This document shows positions 1 to 8,303 of a stretch of DNA of 22,995 nucleotides, piece after piece (positions within the stretch are counted from its first letter, which is position 1; each line of letters begins with the position of its first letter). Location of the stretch: IMG/VR virus record IMGVR_UViG_3300035698_009306, positions 1 through 22,995 of that record; one strand, given 5' to 3'. Made by a program: the position numbers and the translations under genes. Source of the DNA: a virus. Below the pieces are notes generated by a model. It had not been told where the DNA came from. It did not search any database and saw only the letters and a list, made by a program, of their open reading frames with translations.

Positions 1-2210
1 CCTGCTTCTGAAATTACAAATACATCACTATTTGTCACATTCTCGATCGTCACAATATTCTCCGCACTATCGGGGTGATCTATGTGAAATTGTGCTAATG
101 GTGTTTCAGTCCCCACGCCGATATTGTTCTCAACCGTATCAACGTAGAGGGAACCCTGACCGAGATTGATGTGGCCACCTTTCCATGCGCGAAAGGAAAA
201 ACTATCACTCAAGTCAGCGTTTGTTGTTGAATCGAAAGTTACATATATGCCATCACCTAAGAGTTGAGGTGAACCTGTGATTGGAACATCTGTAGCTTCG
301 AGAACTCCGTAAAATGTTGAACCTCTATAATATTGATATGTGTCAGGCGTTCCATTGCCGTCAATCTCAACAAAGTATACCTGAGCATTGCTTCTCGTAT
401 AACCTGCCAAGTCAATAGACATAGACGTTGTGCCTGTCTTGTCTTCGTTCATCGTGTCAGCAACACCATTAGCTGAATAGAAACTATCTGCGTTTATTTC
501 TGTCTTGCCGTTGATAGTGAAAGTGTTTGCTTGAAATGTTGTATCTAATCCTGCAAATATAAGTGGCTTCCAATCTCCATGTGTTCCTTGATAATCCTCT
601 ATATACCATTGAAAATAATCATTCGTTCCGTCTGGATTATCACGCATGAAAAACTCATACTCTGTTTTGTCATACTCATATTCAGTCACTCTTATTCCAG
701 CAGCGTCACTTGTCTTGTTAAACCTCAATACAGACGTATTACCTATTCCTGGATTAGCGATCTGAAACTCACCACTTCGTGGGTCAACAATAATGTCGCT
801 GCCACCTTCAATAACAGAATCCCCATTATCATAGAAAAAGAACTCGTCAGCAACGGAAAGGTCGCCTGTGATAATCACATCACCAACAACATCGAGGGTT
901 GCATCCGGCGTTGAGTCACCTATGCCGACGTTAGCTCCATTCATACATAAGGCCAAATCATTGTCGTCGTTATTTTGCAAATACATCGTGCCGTATTTAG
1001 TTGATAACCCTAGCCGTGCGATCATGCCATCATACAAATTGTAGTTACAATCCAATGTCATATTCGCCGAATTTGTTCCCGTAAGCCTTATCCCTGTGCC
1101 ACCACTTATCTGTCCCAATAGATGCACATCATATAAACCATCGCTTCCCCTCGATATTTTAACAATATCGTTCCCTGTGAAATCTTGAGCCAAAAGAAGG
1201 TCGTCGTAGTAATCAATAGCTGGTGTCGCAACGTGTAATTGTGCTGTCGGACTAGTAGTCCCAATCCCAACTCTACCCGTACTCTCATCTACAAACAAGG
1301 TCGAACCAACGGAGAGATCACCTTGCATATCAACGTCCCCTGTGAAATCGTTTGCCTCGGAGCCGTCCTGCAGCACGTATTGCGTGTGATCATCGTCGGC
1401 CAATCCTGTCAAAGCCCCATGATCTGAAACGCCCGCGTCATCGGTACCATCCGCAAAGCCCGCAGGAATGCCGCTTAAATCGCCCCACGCGCCTCCAAAG
1501 TCGTCTGAGGCGTTCTTGTCCCAAGCGGCCGTCGCGCTCGTAAGCACATATAATGCCAGCGCATCATATATCGCATCTGAGTCTACAAGATTACTACTAC
1601 TGTTTGCTATTGCTCCAGTAGGTGTTAAATCATCATCTGTGAATAATGTTGGTTTTCCTGAAAGACTAGAGTAAGCTCCGTCAAAATCATTTGAAGCGTT
1701 TTTATCCCAAGCGTCAAACACTGTTTCATCACCATCAATAAATGCTTCAACAGCAGATTCATTTAGTTGAGTATTTGTGTCTGTGTAGTTTCCAGAATGA
1801 ATATTTGTTGTACCTTGGTCAACAGTCCAATCTAAATGCTCGGTTGATTCATAATCAAGTAAATTATCATGGTTAATTTCAGCTTCAAGCGTTCCAGTAG
1901 GGGATAGGTCATTCGCTGTAATAAAACCATAAGAATTATTCCAACCTGTATTACCATCGTCTATATAACCATAAGCAAGCATATTTTGAACAGTAATATT
2001 ATCTGCTAGTGCTTCATCAATTATCACCATGTTATGGTTGAGTGTTAAATCATATCTTGGTGAACGATATGCGGCAATAAAAAGTTCTAGCTCGCTTGTA
2101 TAAGTGTTCTCAGTATAACTAAGATTGTCAGGGTCTTCTGTCCACTCGTTTGCGGAAACAATACCTGCTGACATTATAAATATCATTAAAGCTAAAATGA
2201 ATTTTTTCAT
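1..2210 (-). CDS. fibre-like virion protein with signal peptide (partial, C-terminus outside window)
   Basis: The frame is open from an ATG at 2210 to the left edge, giving at least 736 residues with the C-terminus missing. The start follows AGAAAGAG at good spacing. Residues 1-20 look like a classical Sec signal peptide: two lysines, a hydrophobic core (FILALMIFIM) and a VSA cleavage site before Asn-Glu-Trp. The body is rich in Gly, Asp, Ser and Thr. It contains the VGIGTTSPTAQLHV-type repeat (around 1240-1280, again near 920 as VGIGDSTPDATLDV and near 110 as IGVGTETPLAQFHI) and a DHGALTGLADDDHTQY motif, both common in phage tail fibres and trimeric appendages that end in an S74-type chaperone. 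A duplicated block (WDKNAS.DF.GA...LSG.P) lies around 1480-1720. It is last in the virion operon. Host recognition is the likely role. A signal peptide is unusual for a virion protein. The GC content jumps inside the gene. Confidence 0.75.
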   Translation of the reverse strand, partial: MKKFILALMIFIMSAGIVSANEWTEDPDNLSYTENTYTSELELFIAAYRSPRYDLTLNHNMVIIDEALADNITVQNMLAYGYIDDGNTGWNNSYGFITANDLSPTGTLEAEINHDNLLDYESTEHLDWTVDQGTTNIHSGNYTDTNTQLNESAVEAFIDGDETVFDAWDKNASNDFDGAYSSLSGKPTLFTDDDLTPTGAIANSSSNLVDSDAIYDALALYVLTSATAAWDKNASDDFGGAWGDLSGIPAGFADGTDDAGVSDHGALTGLADDDHTQYVLQDGSEANDFTGDVDMQGDLSVGSTLFVDESTGRVGIGTTSPTAQLHVATPAIDYYDDLLLAQDFTGNDIVKISRGSDGLYDVHLLGQISGGTGIRLTGTNSANMTLDCNYNLYDGMIARLGLSTKYGTMYLQNNDDNDLALCMNGANVGIGDSTPDATLDVVGDVIITGDLSVADEFFFYDNGDSVIEGGSDIIVDPRSGEFQIANPGIGNTSVLRFNKTSDAAGIRVTEYEYDKTEYEFFMRDNPDGTNDYFQWYIEDYQGTHGDWKPLIFAGLDTTFQANTFTINGKTEINADSFYSANGVADTMNEDKTGTTSMSIDLAGYTRSNAQVYFVEIDGNGTPDTYQYYRGSTFYGVLEATDVPITGSPQLLGDGIYVTFDSTTNADLSDSFSFRAWKGGHINLGQGSLYVDTVENNIGVGTETPLAQFHIDHPDSAENIVTIENVTNSDVFVISEA

Positions 2211-2223
2211 TATACTCTTTCTT

Positions 2224-2619
2224 TTAGGATACAACTATACTAGGGGTTATTTTAATACTGTCACCGTTAGCGACGCTATAAGGTCCGTCACTGAAATCTT
2301 CTACACATAACAGCTTACCTGTGTTGTCTGCTGTAGTAGATATAAAGTAACCGTATATTGTTCCCCAGTTATCTCCAACATTAGTAAAGGTTTGTTCAGC
2401 ATAAGAAGATGTATCTGCAACAATAGACCAAGAACCTCTTGATAAAGCTATTCTTGTATAACCTTCTCCGCTTTGCTCAACTAAATCAGTAAGCACAGCA
2501 TCTTCACTTGGTTCGCTTGTATTTTTATATAAACCTAGATATAGTGTGCTATCAACTGGTGTAGCACCAAGTATAATATTAGCTATTCTATTTTCACCTT
2601 CATCAACGAACTTACTCAT
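2224..2619 (-). CDS. probable phage virion structural protein, 131 aa
   Basis: The protein has 131 residues with no signal peptide or membrane segment. It has the layout of a small virion protein common in tailed phages: an N-terminal helix (residues about 1-18), a LYLGLYKN strand, a GY.RIAL..GSWSI motif around residues 53-66, then a WGTIYGYFI strand, a KLLCVEDF strand and a GDSIKITP end. Similar proteins are usually annotated only as structural or tail-associated. It overlaps the upstream 102-aa gene by 8 bases, so translation is probably coupled. It is followed 13 bases later by the fibre-like gene. The assignment rests on pattern recognition and position; a head decoration or neck role is equally possible. 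Confidence 0.55.
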   Translation of the reverse strand: MSKFVDEGENRIANIILGATPVDSTLYLGLYKNTSEPSEDAVLTDLVEQSGEGYTRIALSRGSWSIVADTSSYAEQTFTNVGDNWGTIYGYFISTTADNTGKLLCVEDFSDGPYSVANGDSIKITPSIVVS

Positions 2620-2920
2620 AAACTCTTTTACCTTTTATTTTTAAAAATGTTTTCAACCCTGCTTTAAGGTCAATAGATGGTTTCCAAGTTAAAACTATTT
2701 TAGCACTTTCGTCTTCTAATAACTCTTCCGGAAAAGAAGTAAACTCTATTTCTTTATTGTCTGTGGAAAATTCTAAAGAGTCTACTGGAGAACGGTCAGC
2801 TACAATATCTGTAGTATTAAGAACATAAAATGTATATTCCTTGCTTTCTCCTGCTTCTACTCTGCCAAGGTCTAAAAGTTGAACTTCTTCTTTAAGTTCT
2901 GCGTCTTTAAATATTTTCAT
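2612..2920 (-). CDS. small beta-rich probable virion protein, 102 aa
   Basis: This 102-residue protein is acidic and beta-strand rich, with no cysteine and no membrane segment. The pattern LDLGRVEAGESKEYTFYVLN resembles the opening strands of an Ig-like beta-sandwich, where a GxVxxGxSKxxxFYVxN stretch is typical. A second strand set lies around residues 70-100 (SAKIVLTWKP, LKTFLKIKG). It starts in a TAATG overlap with the portal stop codon and overlaps the next gene by 8 bases, so it belongs to the virion operon. Ig-like domains are frequent surface decorations of phage heads and tails. I do not recognise a specific family, so this is a structural guess. Confidence 0.5.
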   Translation of the reverse strand: MKIFKDAELKEEVQLLDLGRVEAGESKEYTFYVLNTTDIVADRSPVDSLEFSTDNKEIEFTSFPEELLEDESAKIVLTWKPSIDLKAGLKTFLKIKGKRVYE

Positions 2921-4680
2921 TATAAATTTTCCTCATTAAGTAACTTGTCTAATAATTTATCTTTTTTACCTAAAACTTCAAGTTTCTTTATTTCGACTTC
3001 ATCTTCAAAAGAGGAAAGTTCTTTATCTGTTTTGCTTTTTTTGGTCCAAACTTTACCACCTTTTTTAGGTGACTTATATGTTTTCTTAATGCCTGCCCAA
3101 GCTGTCTGAACTGCAATAGCTTCATCATATCCAGATTCATATGCTTTGTTAAAAATATCCATCCAAACTTTCTGAGCAACTTTAGGTAATGAACTAGTTA
3201 CTACACTAGGTAGTTCAGTAATATTTTTAAAAGGAATATCTGAGAGCTGTTCTAATGTAATAGAAGACTTCTCAAAGTTTTTCTTTTCTATTGATTTTTT
3301 GTCCTCTGGAACATCTTCCTTTTTAAGTGGTGTTTCTTGATTATCATCAGCATACTGTTCCATGTTAGTTATAACAGGAGGATATAAAATATCTTCCTCA
3401 CCAGTGCTTTTTTCACGTTTTCTACGTTCAAGTTCAACATTGTAGTCAACATCTGCAACAGTTTCTATAAATGTCTGACGTGATAATCCACCGCGGTCAT
3501 ATACACTACGTAACATAGTTTTAACATCATTATCTACAAACTGTCTAATAGGTGAAGAAATAACTTTTTTAATTTTAACATTAGCTGTTTTACGTTTAGA
3601 TGATTTATTCTTTATGACAATCATACGAAGAATGTCAAACAAAAGAGCTTTAAAATCTTTTACGCCGTTTTCTACTTCTGTAATAAATGGTTTAGGATTT
3701 AAAATAACTTCCGCTCTAGAACTTGTATTATAAATTTCAATCATACCAAGTCCTGCAAGAATACGTTTTTCTGATGCAATAAAAAGCTGATGCTTAATTG
3801 CGTCTTCATATTTAGGTATTAAATGTTCTATCTCTGTATCAAAGCCCGTGGTGTATGATGTAACATCACCAGACGTTTTTTTCTCTTTAATCAGTTTTTT
3901 AAATTCATCTGATATAGCTTGATATTTTTCTTTAGTATAAACACCTTTATTAGACTTAACAAGCGATTCAGAACCTTTTTTAATAAGTAATAAATATTCA
4001 AGAGCTTTCTTGATTATAGTTTCGCCCTTAGATGCAATCAGGTCAATAAACTTCATGCTTCTATAAACACCTCTCTGAATTAAGAAAGGGTGAGGAAACT
4101 TAGTGCCCCATGCGCTAAATGGCATTTGCTTAAAATACATAGTCTTTTCAGTATTTTGTAAGACCTCATATTTGTTTTTCTCCAAAGAGGCGTTTGGGTC
4201 AACAAGTAATCTGTATTTTGTTTTTCCAATTGTTCTTGTTTTTGATTTATCATCTGAGGAAATACTCCCTCCATCTAAGAAATACATCTTAGTTGGTAAC
4301 ATCCATCCATCAACTTTTGTCCACTCTGTTTTTAAAACACAAAAAGAAGAATTTTTCCATCGTTCACGAAAATATTCTTTTGCTAGAGCATTGATACCTA
4401 TTGGTATCTCACCAATCAAAACTTCATTAACTGAGCTAAGCCAATCGTTCAATAATTTAGTAAATGTATCATTTGATGTTTGAATCGAAAAATCTACCCC
4501 TGATGCTGAAATAGCAAAATCAAGAATAGAATTTACTAAACCGGAAGGATCCGATATAAGAACTTGTTTAATTGCGGCAACTTGGGATTTAAAAACTTTC
4601 GGCACAGAAATAGCTTCTTCAGAGTATGAAGTAAGTAAGTTCAGTGCATATGCCACAAAATTTTCGTTAATTGTATTCAT
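2920..4680 (-). CDS. phage portal protein with C-terminal ChaB-like domain, 586 aa
   Basis: Portal proteins form the dodecameric ring at one capsid vertex through which DNA is packaged and ejected. The identification rests on position directly after the large terminase, on length, and on portal-like stretches: an FRERWKNSSFCVLK segment near residue 110 and an LSRQTFIETVADVDYN...ELERRKREK segment in the C-terminal third, the usual portal 'LSRET...E.RR..E' pattern. Residues about 485-536 look like a ChaB-fold domain (ITELPSVV...LPKVAQKVWMDIFNKAY, then AWAGIKKTYK). A charged tail of about 50 residues follows. The start is well supported: GGAGGAG lies 8 bases upstream, inside the last codons of the terminase gene. 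The stop shares one base with the next start. Confidence 0.75.
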   Translation of the reverse strand: MNTINENFVAYALNLLTSYSEEAISVPKVFKSQVAAIKQVLISDPSGLVNSILDFAISASGVDFSIQTSNDTFTKLLNDWLSSVNEVLIGEIPIGINALAKEYFRERWKNSSFCVLKTEWTKVDGWMLPTKMYFLDGGSISSDDKSKTRTIGKTKYRLLVDPNASLEKNKYEVLQNTEKTMYFKQMPFSAWGTKFPHPFLIQRGVYRSMKFIDLIASKGETIIKKALEYLLLIKKGSESLVKSNKGVYTKEKYQAISDEFKKLIKEKKTSGDVTSYTTGFDTEIEHLIPKYEDAIKHQLFIASEKRILAGLGMIEIYNTSSRAEVILNPKPFITEVENGVKDFKALLFDILRMIVIKNKSSKRKTANVKIKKVISSPIRQFVDNDVKTMLRSVYDRGGLSRQTFIETVADVDYNVELERRKREKSTGEEDILYPPVITNMEQYADDNQETPLKKEDVPEDKKSIEKKNFEKSSITLEQLSDIPFKNITELPSVVTSSLPKVAQKVWMDIFNKAYESGYDEAIAVQTAWAGIKKTYKSPKKGGKVWTKKSKTDKELSSFEDEVEIKKLEVLGKKDKLLDKLLNEENL

Positions 4681-4683
4681 GTT

Positions 4684-6330
4684 TTATGCTCCTCCGGAAT
4701 AAAATGTTTCTTCTTTTACTGGTTGATTACTTGTAAATTCGTTCATCCATTGACAACAAGAAAAAACCAAAAAAGAATCAAACAAATGGTCTTCCTCTGC
4801 TACTACTTCGTATATTTCTCTTGTGCCTGATTTAGCACAAACAACATTATTAAACTGTTCATGAAATTTAGAATTGTTATCAAGTGGGACCGAAAGTCTT
4901 TCATCATAGAAAATATTTTTTAAGTTTTGAACACCCCATTGTCTCATGTGTTCTGAGCTAATAAGTGGTTCACCATCTTTATCAAATATTATAGTTCCGT
5001 CTTCGTCTTTTTCAAAACCAACGGGGACTTTTTTGTTTCCATCATATTCAAATAAATTTTCAACAGGTATTAATTCAGCAAGTTCTCTAAATACTGCTCT
5101 GCCTGTTCCATCTCCACAATCAATAGCAATAAAATTTGCACTAAGCGTTTTAGCAATATAATGCAAAACTTTTGCTTGCTCTGAGTGAATTAAATTAAAA
5201 AGCGAAATATTGTATTTGTATTCGTAAATTAATTTGTTATCTTTAAATTTCTCAAAAAATATACAAATTTCTGTAGGTGCTGTTTCACCGATGTCTGCTG
5301 ATATATAAACTTTGTCTGCTGTCTTAGGACGGTCTATAGCGAGAAGGGATTCAAAATATTTAAATAGTTTTTTATCTATTTCAAATGTTCTGAGTTCTTT
5401 TTCTACAAAGCATCGTTTAACTCGTTCCCAATCAAAAACACTAACACCTGATTCTACAATTTCACCCTCAACAAATATTTTAAAATTGTTTGAATGTTTA
5501 CCACCATATTTCTTTTCTGACTTTCTTTCTGCTTCTTCATCAAAGGTAGGGTTGATATACTGAGGATAGTTACATATCAATTCGAAACTATCAGGGTCGT
5601 AGAAAATTTTACCAATAGGACTGTTTTTAGTAAAGTCTGTCATAGAACCAACTCGTTCAATAGCACCAAGCTCTGATTCTGACTCTGCTCTTTTGCTATG
5701 AGCTAGTGAGTTTTCTCTACTACCTTCATCAATCCAAAATTTCTTAACGTGAAAGCCAACTAAATTGTCTCCACACTTCGTAGAGTTGACATTCATGTTA
5801 ATACCGTCTAATCTAAATCCGTTGTTGAGAATTATCAACCATTGAGGACTTTTGGTTACGGTCTTTTTATAATGACTATAAATTGGATGATTGTCTAAAA
5901 CTGGAGTAATCTTTGATAAAACTGACCTTACATGAACTGCATCGAAGGCCGCAAAAATTGTTTCCCAACCACCTAAAAGAATCATTGATTGTAACATATC
6001 AAGAACTAATGTAATAGCTGTTTTACCATATCTTCTGGCACCAACAGCGTAAAGACTGCCAGCGTTTTCTAACAATCTGAAATTTTGTTTGTCTGTTAGT
6101 TCTGGGTCAGGTGCTATGGTGTATTCATAAGAAAGCATGGCTTCTTGATATGCTCTTATATCAATAAATTCATCTTCTTCTAATTTAATTAAATTATCTA
6201 TATCTGAGAACATGACTTCGTTAAAACCCCTAGGGTCAACGAGAGTTTCGTATAGAATTAGTTCTTCTGGGGATATTTTTGTTAACATAATTTTCTTTAT
6301 TCTCAGAACTATCAATTCGTCTAACACCAT
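4684..6330 (-). CDS. terminase large subunit (ATPase and nuclease), 548 aa or 534 aa
   Basis: This is the DNA-packaging motor, which translocates phage DNA into the prohead and cuts it. Visible motifs are a variant Walker A, GARRYGKT (residues 97-104), a Walker B ending FWIDEGS (Asp201-Glu202), and RNase H-like nuclease acidic residues: ISADIGE (Asp346), IAIDCGDGTG (Asp404, Asp407) and DHLFDSF near residue 514. Length is normal for the family. The first ATG (6330) has no clear Shine-Dalgarno. Met15 (6288) is preceded by AAAGAAAATT and gives a more typical N-terminus, MLTKISPEEL, so the true start may be 6288. The stop sits 3 bases before the portal start, and the portal ribosome-binding site lies inside the last codons. 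Confidence 0.92.
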   Translation of the reverse strand: MVLDELIVLRIKKIMLTKISPEELILYETLVDPRGFNEVMFSDIDNLIKLEEDEFIDIRAYQEAMLSYEYTIAPDPELTDKQNFRLLENAGSLYAVGARRYGKTAITLVLDMLQSMILLGGWETIFAAFDAVHVRSVLSKITPVLDNHPIYSHYKKTVTKSPQWLIILNNGFRLDGINMNVNSTKCGDNLVGFHVKKFWIDEGSRENSLAHSKRAESESELGAIERVGSMTDFTKNSPIGKIFYDPDSFELICNYPQYINPTFDEEAERKSEKKYGGKHSNNFKIFVEGEIVESGVSVFDWERVKRCFVEKELRTFEIDKKLFKYFESLLAIDRPKTADKVYISADIGETAPTEICIFFEKFKDNKLIYEYKYNISLFNLIHSEQAKVLHYIAKTLSANFIAIDCGDGTGRAVFRELAELIPVENLFEYDGNKKVPVGFEKDEDGTIIFDKDGEPLISSEHMRQWGVQNLKNIFYDERLSVPLDNNSKFHEQFNNVVCAKSGTREIYEVVAEEDHLFDSFLVFSCCQWMNEFTSNQPVKEETFYSGGA

Positions 6331-6385
6331 AATATCGTGCTAATCGTTCTAGTTCTCTTTTATTTGCAGGTCGTTGTTCGTTCAT
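6236..6385 (-). CDS. possible small overlapping ORF, 49 aa
   Basis: A short open frame starts at an ATG at 6385, inside the end of the SPFH gene, and ends inside the start of the large terminase gene. The 49-residue product is very basic and charged, beginning MNEQRPANKRELERLARYYG. It looks more protein-like than most chance frames, with a helix-like ELERLARYYG segment. If it is translated, the terminase start at 6288 becomes more plausible, because the overlap would shrink. There is no strong Shine-Dalgarno (only GAAGTG upstream). I do not recognise it. Confidence 0.25.
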   Translation of the reverse strand: MNEQRPANKRELERLARYYGVRRIDSSENKENYVNKNIPRRTNSIRNSR

Positions 6386-6971
6386 TTATACACTTCACTA
6401 TTTTGTCTGTATTGTTACTAATAGATTTACACGCCATTGACACTTCATGAGGTCTTAAATCTGTAAGCATAAAGTTATCTATTTTTGTGCCGTATTTTTT
6501 TAATAATCTGTTTATCTTAGTTTTTAAGTCGTTTAGGATTTTTTCATTGTCTAGAAGTTCAGTAAGTGATTTGTTGCGAGAATATTCTCTCACTTGATTC
6601 ATACACACAGATTCTACTATCTTCTCAATATCTTCAATTTCAAGTAATGCCTTTTTTAAATCAAATATAGAAAACTCTACACATCCGTTTACGACAACTA
6701 CAGATTCACATTTAATCATAAGAACTTGCTCAGACAAGTCTAGGTATCTGCCTATAACTTGTTCAACCATTACTTCCTCAAACATAGAAACAAAACACAT
6801 TCCAGATTTTCTTGTATTTTTTTTTCTTCTCACTTTACCAAATGTCAATATTAGTCCGTTTTCACCATCATGTATTCTATAAAATTTAAGTGGAAAAATC
6901 CATATAACAAAGTTTATTACTGGAGCAATAGCGTCTGAAAAAGAACTTATTAAGTTGGTTAAACCTTCCAT
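6360..6971 (-). CDS. SPFH/band 7 domain membrane protein, 203 aa
   Basis: The N-terminus has a hydrophobic segment (INFVIWIFPLKFY, about residues 19-31) that could anchor it in the inner membrane. The rest follows the band 7/SPFH pattern: HDGENGLILTFGKV, a GM.FVSMFEEVM segment in place of the usual 'G.hf..P..d', a D.SEQVLMIKCESVVVVNGCVEFSIFDLKKAL core, then the charged helical part (VREYSRNKSLTELLDNEK) and a final LTDLRPHEV. SPFH proteins (stomatin, prohibitin, HflK/HflC) build ring or cage assemblies on membranes and often control proteases. The start follows AGAGGA at 7-base spacing. The gene lies between the probable small terminase and the large terminase, so it is co-expressed with packaging genes. 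Its role in a phage is unknown; influence on host FtsH-type proteolysis is one speculation. Confidence 0.75.
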   Translation of the reverse strand: MEGLTNLISSFSDAIAPVINFVIWIFPLKFYRIHDGENGLILTFGKVRRKKNTRKSGMCFVSMFEEVMVEQVIGRYLDLSEQVLMIKCESVVVVNGCVEFSIFDLKKALLEIEDIEKIVESVCMNQVREYSRNKSLTELLDNEKILNDLKTKINRLLKKYGTKIDNFMLTDLRPHEVSMACKSISNNTDKIVKCINERTTTCK

Positions 6972-6973
6972 AA

Positions 6974-7750
6974 TTAATCCTCTATAGCTTTGTTTTCGTT
7001 TTCCATACTCTCTTTTTTATAAAACTTTTTAATAAGCCATTGAGTATATTTTTTAGAAGTGCCTAAAATTTCAGCAACATCTTCGTCTGTAATTTTACCA
7101 TCTAAATAAAGCCTAATCAATTTCTCATTATGAAGCCAACGTCCTTTATAGAACGTGTGAGGAAGAGCCTCATATTGATCCATCTTAACAACAAAGTTTA
7201 TGAGCTTTTTACAATGTGGACAAATTCTTGTGCGTTGAGCTGAATTTTCTTTCTGCCACACTTTAGCTTTCTTCTTCAGTAATTCAACATACTGAACAAA
7301 GTCAGATTTAGTATCTTTACTCAGAAGCCCTAACTCATTCTTGAGTGTAGAAATTCTCTGAGTGTTCTTATCAATCATATCATATAAGTCTCTAGGGATC
7401 CGTAAGTTACCAGCTTTCTTAGGTTCATCCATTAGTCTGCTAATGTTCTCCTGTAACTTCTTCTGCCATACCTCATAAAATATCAAAGATACTAATGTGC
7501 TCTTTTCGCTAATTGTTTGTGGTGAATAGTCTTCTAGGTATTTCTTATGCAAATCTATCGCATATTGCTTATCACCAGTATTAGAAAACAGAGACTTAAA
7601 AGCAAGCTCCTCTTTTCTTTTAGCTTCCTGCTCGTCTACTTTTTTTTCCGCCATAGCCTGTAATTCTTCTTTAGGCCTATCTCTCGTGGTCTTCAATACC
7701 TTGTATCGAGCCATCATGGCTTTAATCTGTTGTTCTCTTGGTTTTCTCAT
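6974..7750 (-). CDS. probable small terminase-like DNA-binding protein, 258 aa
   Basis: This is the first gene of the left-arm operon. The N-terminal half is highly charged and helical (many Lys, Glu and Arg). A single CPHC knuckle, ICPHCKKLI, occurs near residue 180. The C-terminal 60 residues contain a helix-turn-helix-like stretch, KLIRLYLDGKITDEDVAEIL followed by GTSKKYTQWLIKKFY. A helical protein with HTH-type DNA binding upstream of the large terminase fits a small terminase subunit, which recognises the packaging site. One gene (SPFH) separates it from the large subunit, which is less usual. The start codon lacks an obvious Shine-Dalgarno. Alternative: a transcription regulator of the late operon. 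Confidence 0.5.
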   Translation of the reverse strand: MRKPREQQIKAMMARYKVLKTTRDRPKEELQAMAEKKVDEQEAKRKEELAFKSLFSNTGDKQYAIDLHKKYLEDYSPQTISEKSTLVSLIFYEVWQKKLQENISRLMDEPKKAGNLRIPRDLYDMIDKNTQRISTLKNELGLLSKDTKSDFVQYVELLKKKAKVWQKENSAQRTRICPHCKKLINFVVKMDQYEALPHTFYKGRWLHNEKLIRLYLDGKITDEDVAEILGTSKKYTQWLIKKFYKKESMENENKAIED

Positions 7751-7781
7751 AAAATAGTCTACTGTAATGGTTTAAGTATAA

Positions 7782-7808
7782 TTACCGGGATATATGATAA
7801 TTGTTCAT
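7782..7808 (-). other. possible 8-codon leader peptide upstream of the late operon
   Basis: Reading the minus strand toward the first late gene, GAGGGAAAG lies just upstream of an ATG at 7808 that opens only eight codons before a stop (MNNYHISR). The Shine-Dalgarno is much better than that of the real first gene, which has none visible. It could be a leader peptide or chance. A TATAAT at 7821-7826 (complement) could be its -10 element, but no well-spaced -35 is evident. Confidence 0.2.
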
Positions 7809-7907
7809 ATCTTTCCCTCTATTATATATAACAAATAAAATGACTAAAAATCAAGTAATATTATTATTTATATTAAAATAACTACATATTACTAATATAC
7901 TATACCT

Positions 7908-7962
7908 ATATATATAGTATCGCGCGCACACGCACGCTGGCACGCTCCACGCACGCACGCGC
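7908..7962. repeat. alternating purine-pyrimidine (Z-DNA-prone) tract
   Basis: An alternating TA stretch runs straight into CG/CA alternation from 7921 (CGCGCGCACACGCACGC), with the hexamer GCACGC repeated four times up to 7962. It is an abrupt GC spike in otherwise very AT-rich DNA. Confidence 0.6.
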
Positions 7963-7991
7963 TAATAAGTTTAAAGTATTTAAGATTAATA

Positions 7992-8013
7992 ACTGTTAAC
8001 TGGCGTTAACAGT
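7992..8013. promoter_or_regulatory. perfect inverted repeat, operator candidate
   Basis: ACTGTTAAC, a 4-base TGGC spacer, then GTTAACAGT: a perfect 9-bp dyad with a symmetry typical of repressor operators. No T-run follows, so a terminator is unlikely. It lies about 240 bases upstream of the late operon start. Confidence 0.45.
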
Positions 8014-8303
8014 AAGGCTCGTTCCAAAAACCACTCGCCTTCCTTTCCTTTCTTCCTCCTTTTTTCTTATCAAAAAAAGCCAGCCATACTTATTGCCAAA
8101 ATTATGTAGCCAACAGGAAACAGTTACAGTTAATATGTCAGCCGATTTGGGGGTCAATATGTCTTCGCTGATGCGATTAGCCATTTACTGTTGTAAACTG
8201 TCTATTGGCAGTTATTTATGTTTATTCAGGCTTATTTTATATTATTATATTGTTAAAATACTGTTAAATTGCTGTTTAAAGCAATCATCACATGGTCATT
8301 AAA

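Noticed and set aside
579-1674. Several plus-strand open frames of 60-110 codons opposite the fibre gene
   Set aside because: They are antisense to one continuous fibre-like frame, lack ribosome-binding sites and have no recognisable composition; some arise from the GC-rich island.
7996-8184. 62-codon minus-strand frame in the divergent region
   Set aside because: No Shine-Dalgarno, covers the polypyrimidine tract and the dyad, and the product shows no protein-like pattern.
8093-8302. 69-codon plus-strand frame in the divergent region
   Set aside because: No ribosome-binding site and a cysteine/leucine-rich product typical of translated AT-rich non-coding DNA.
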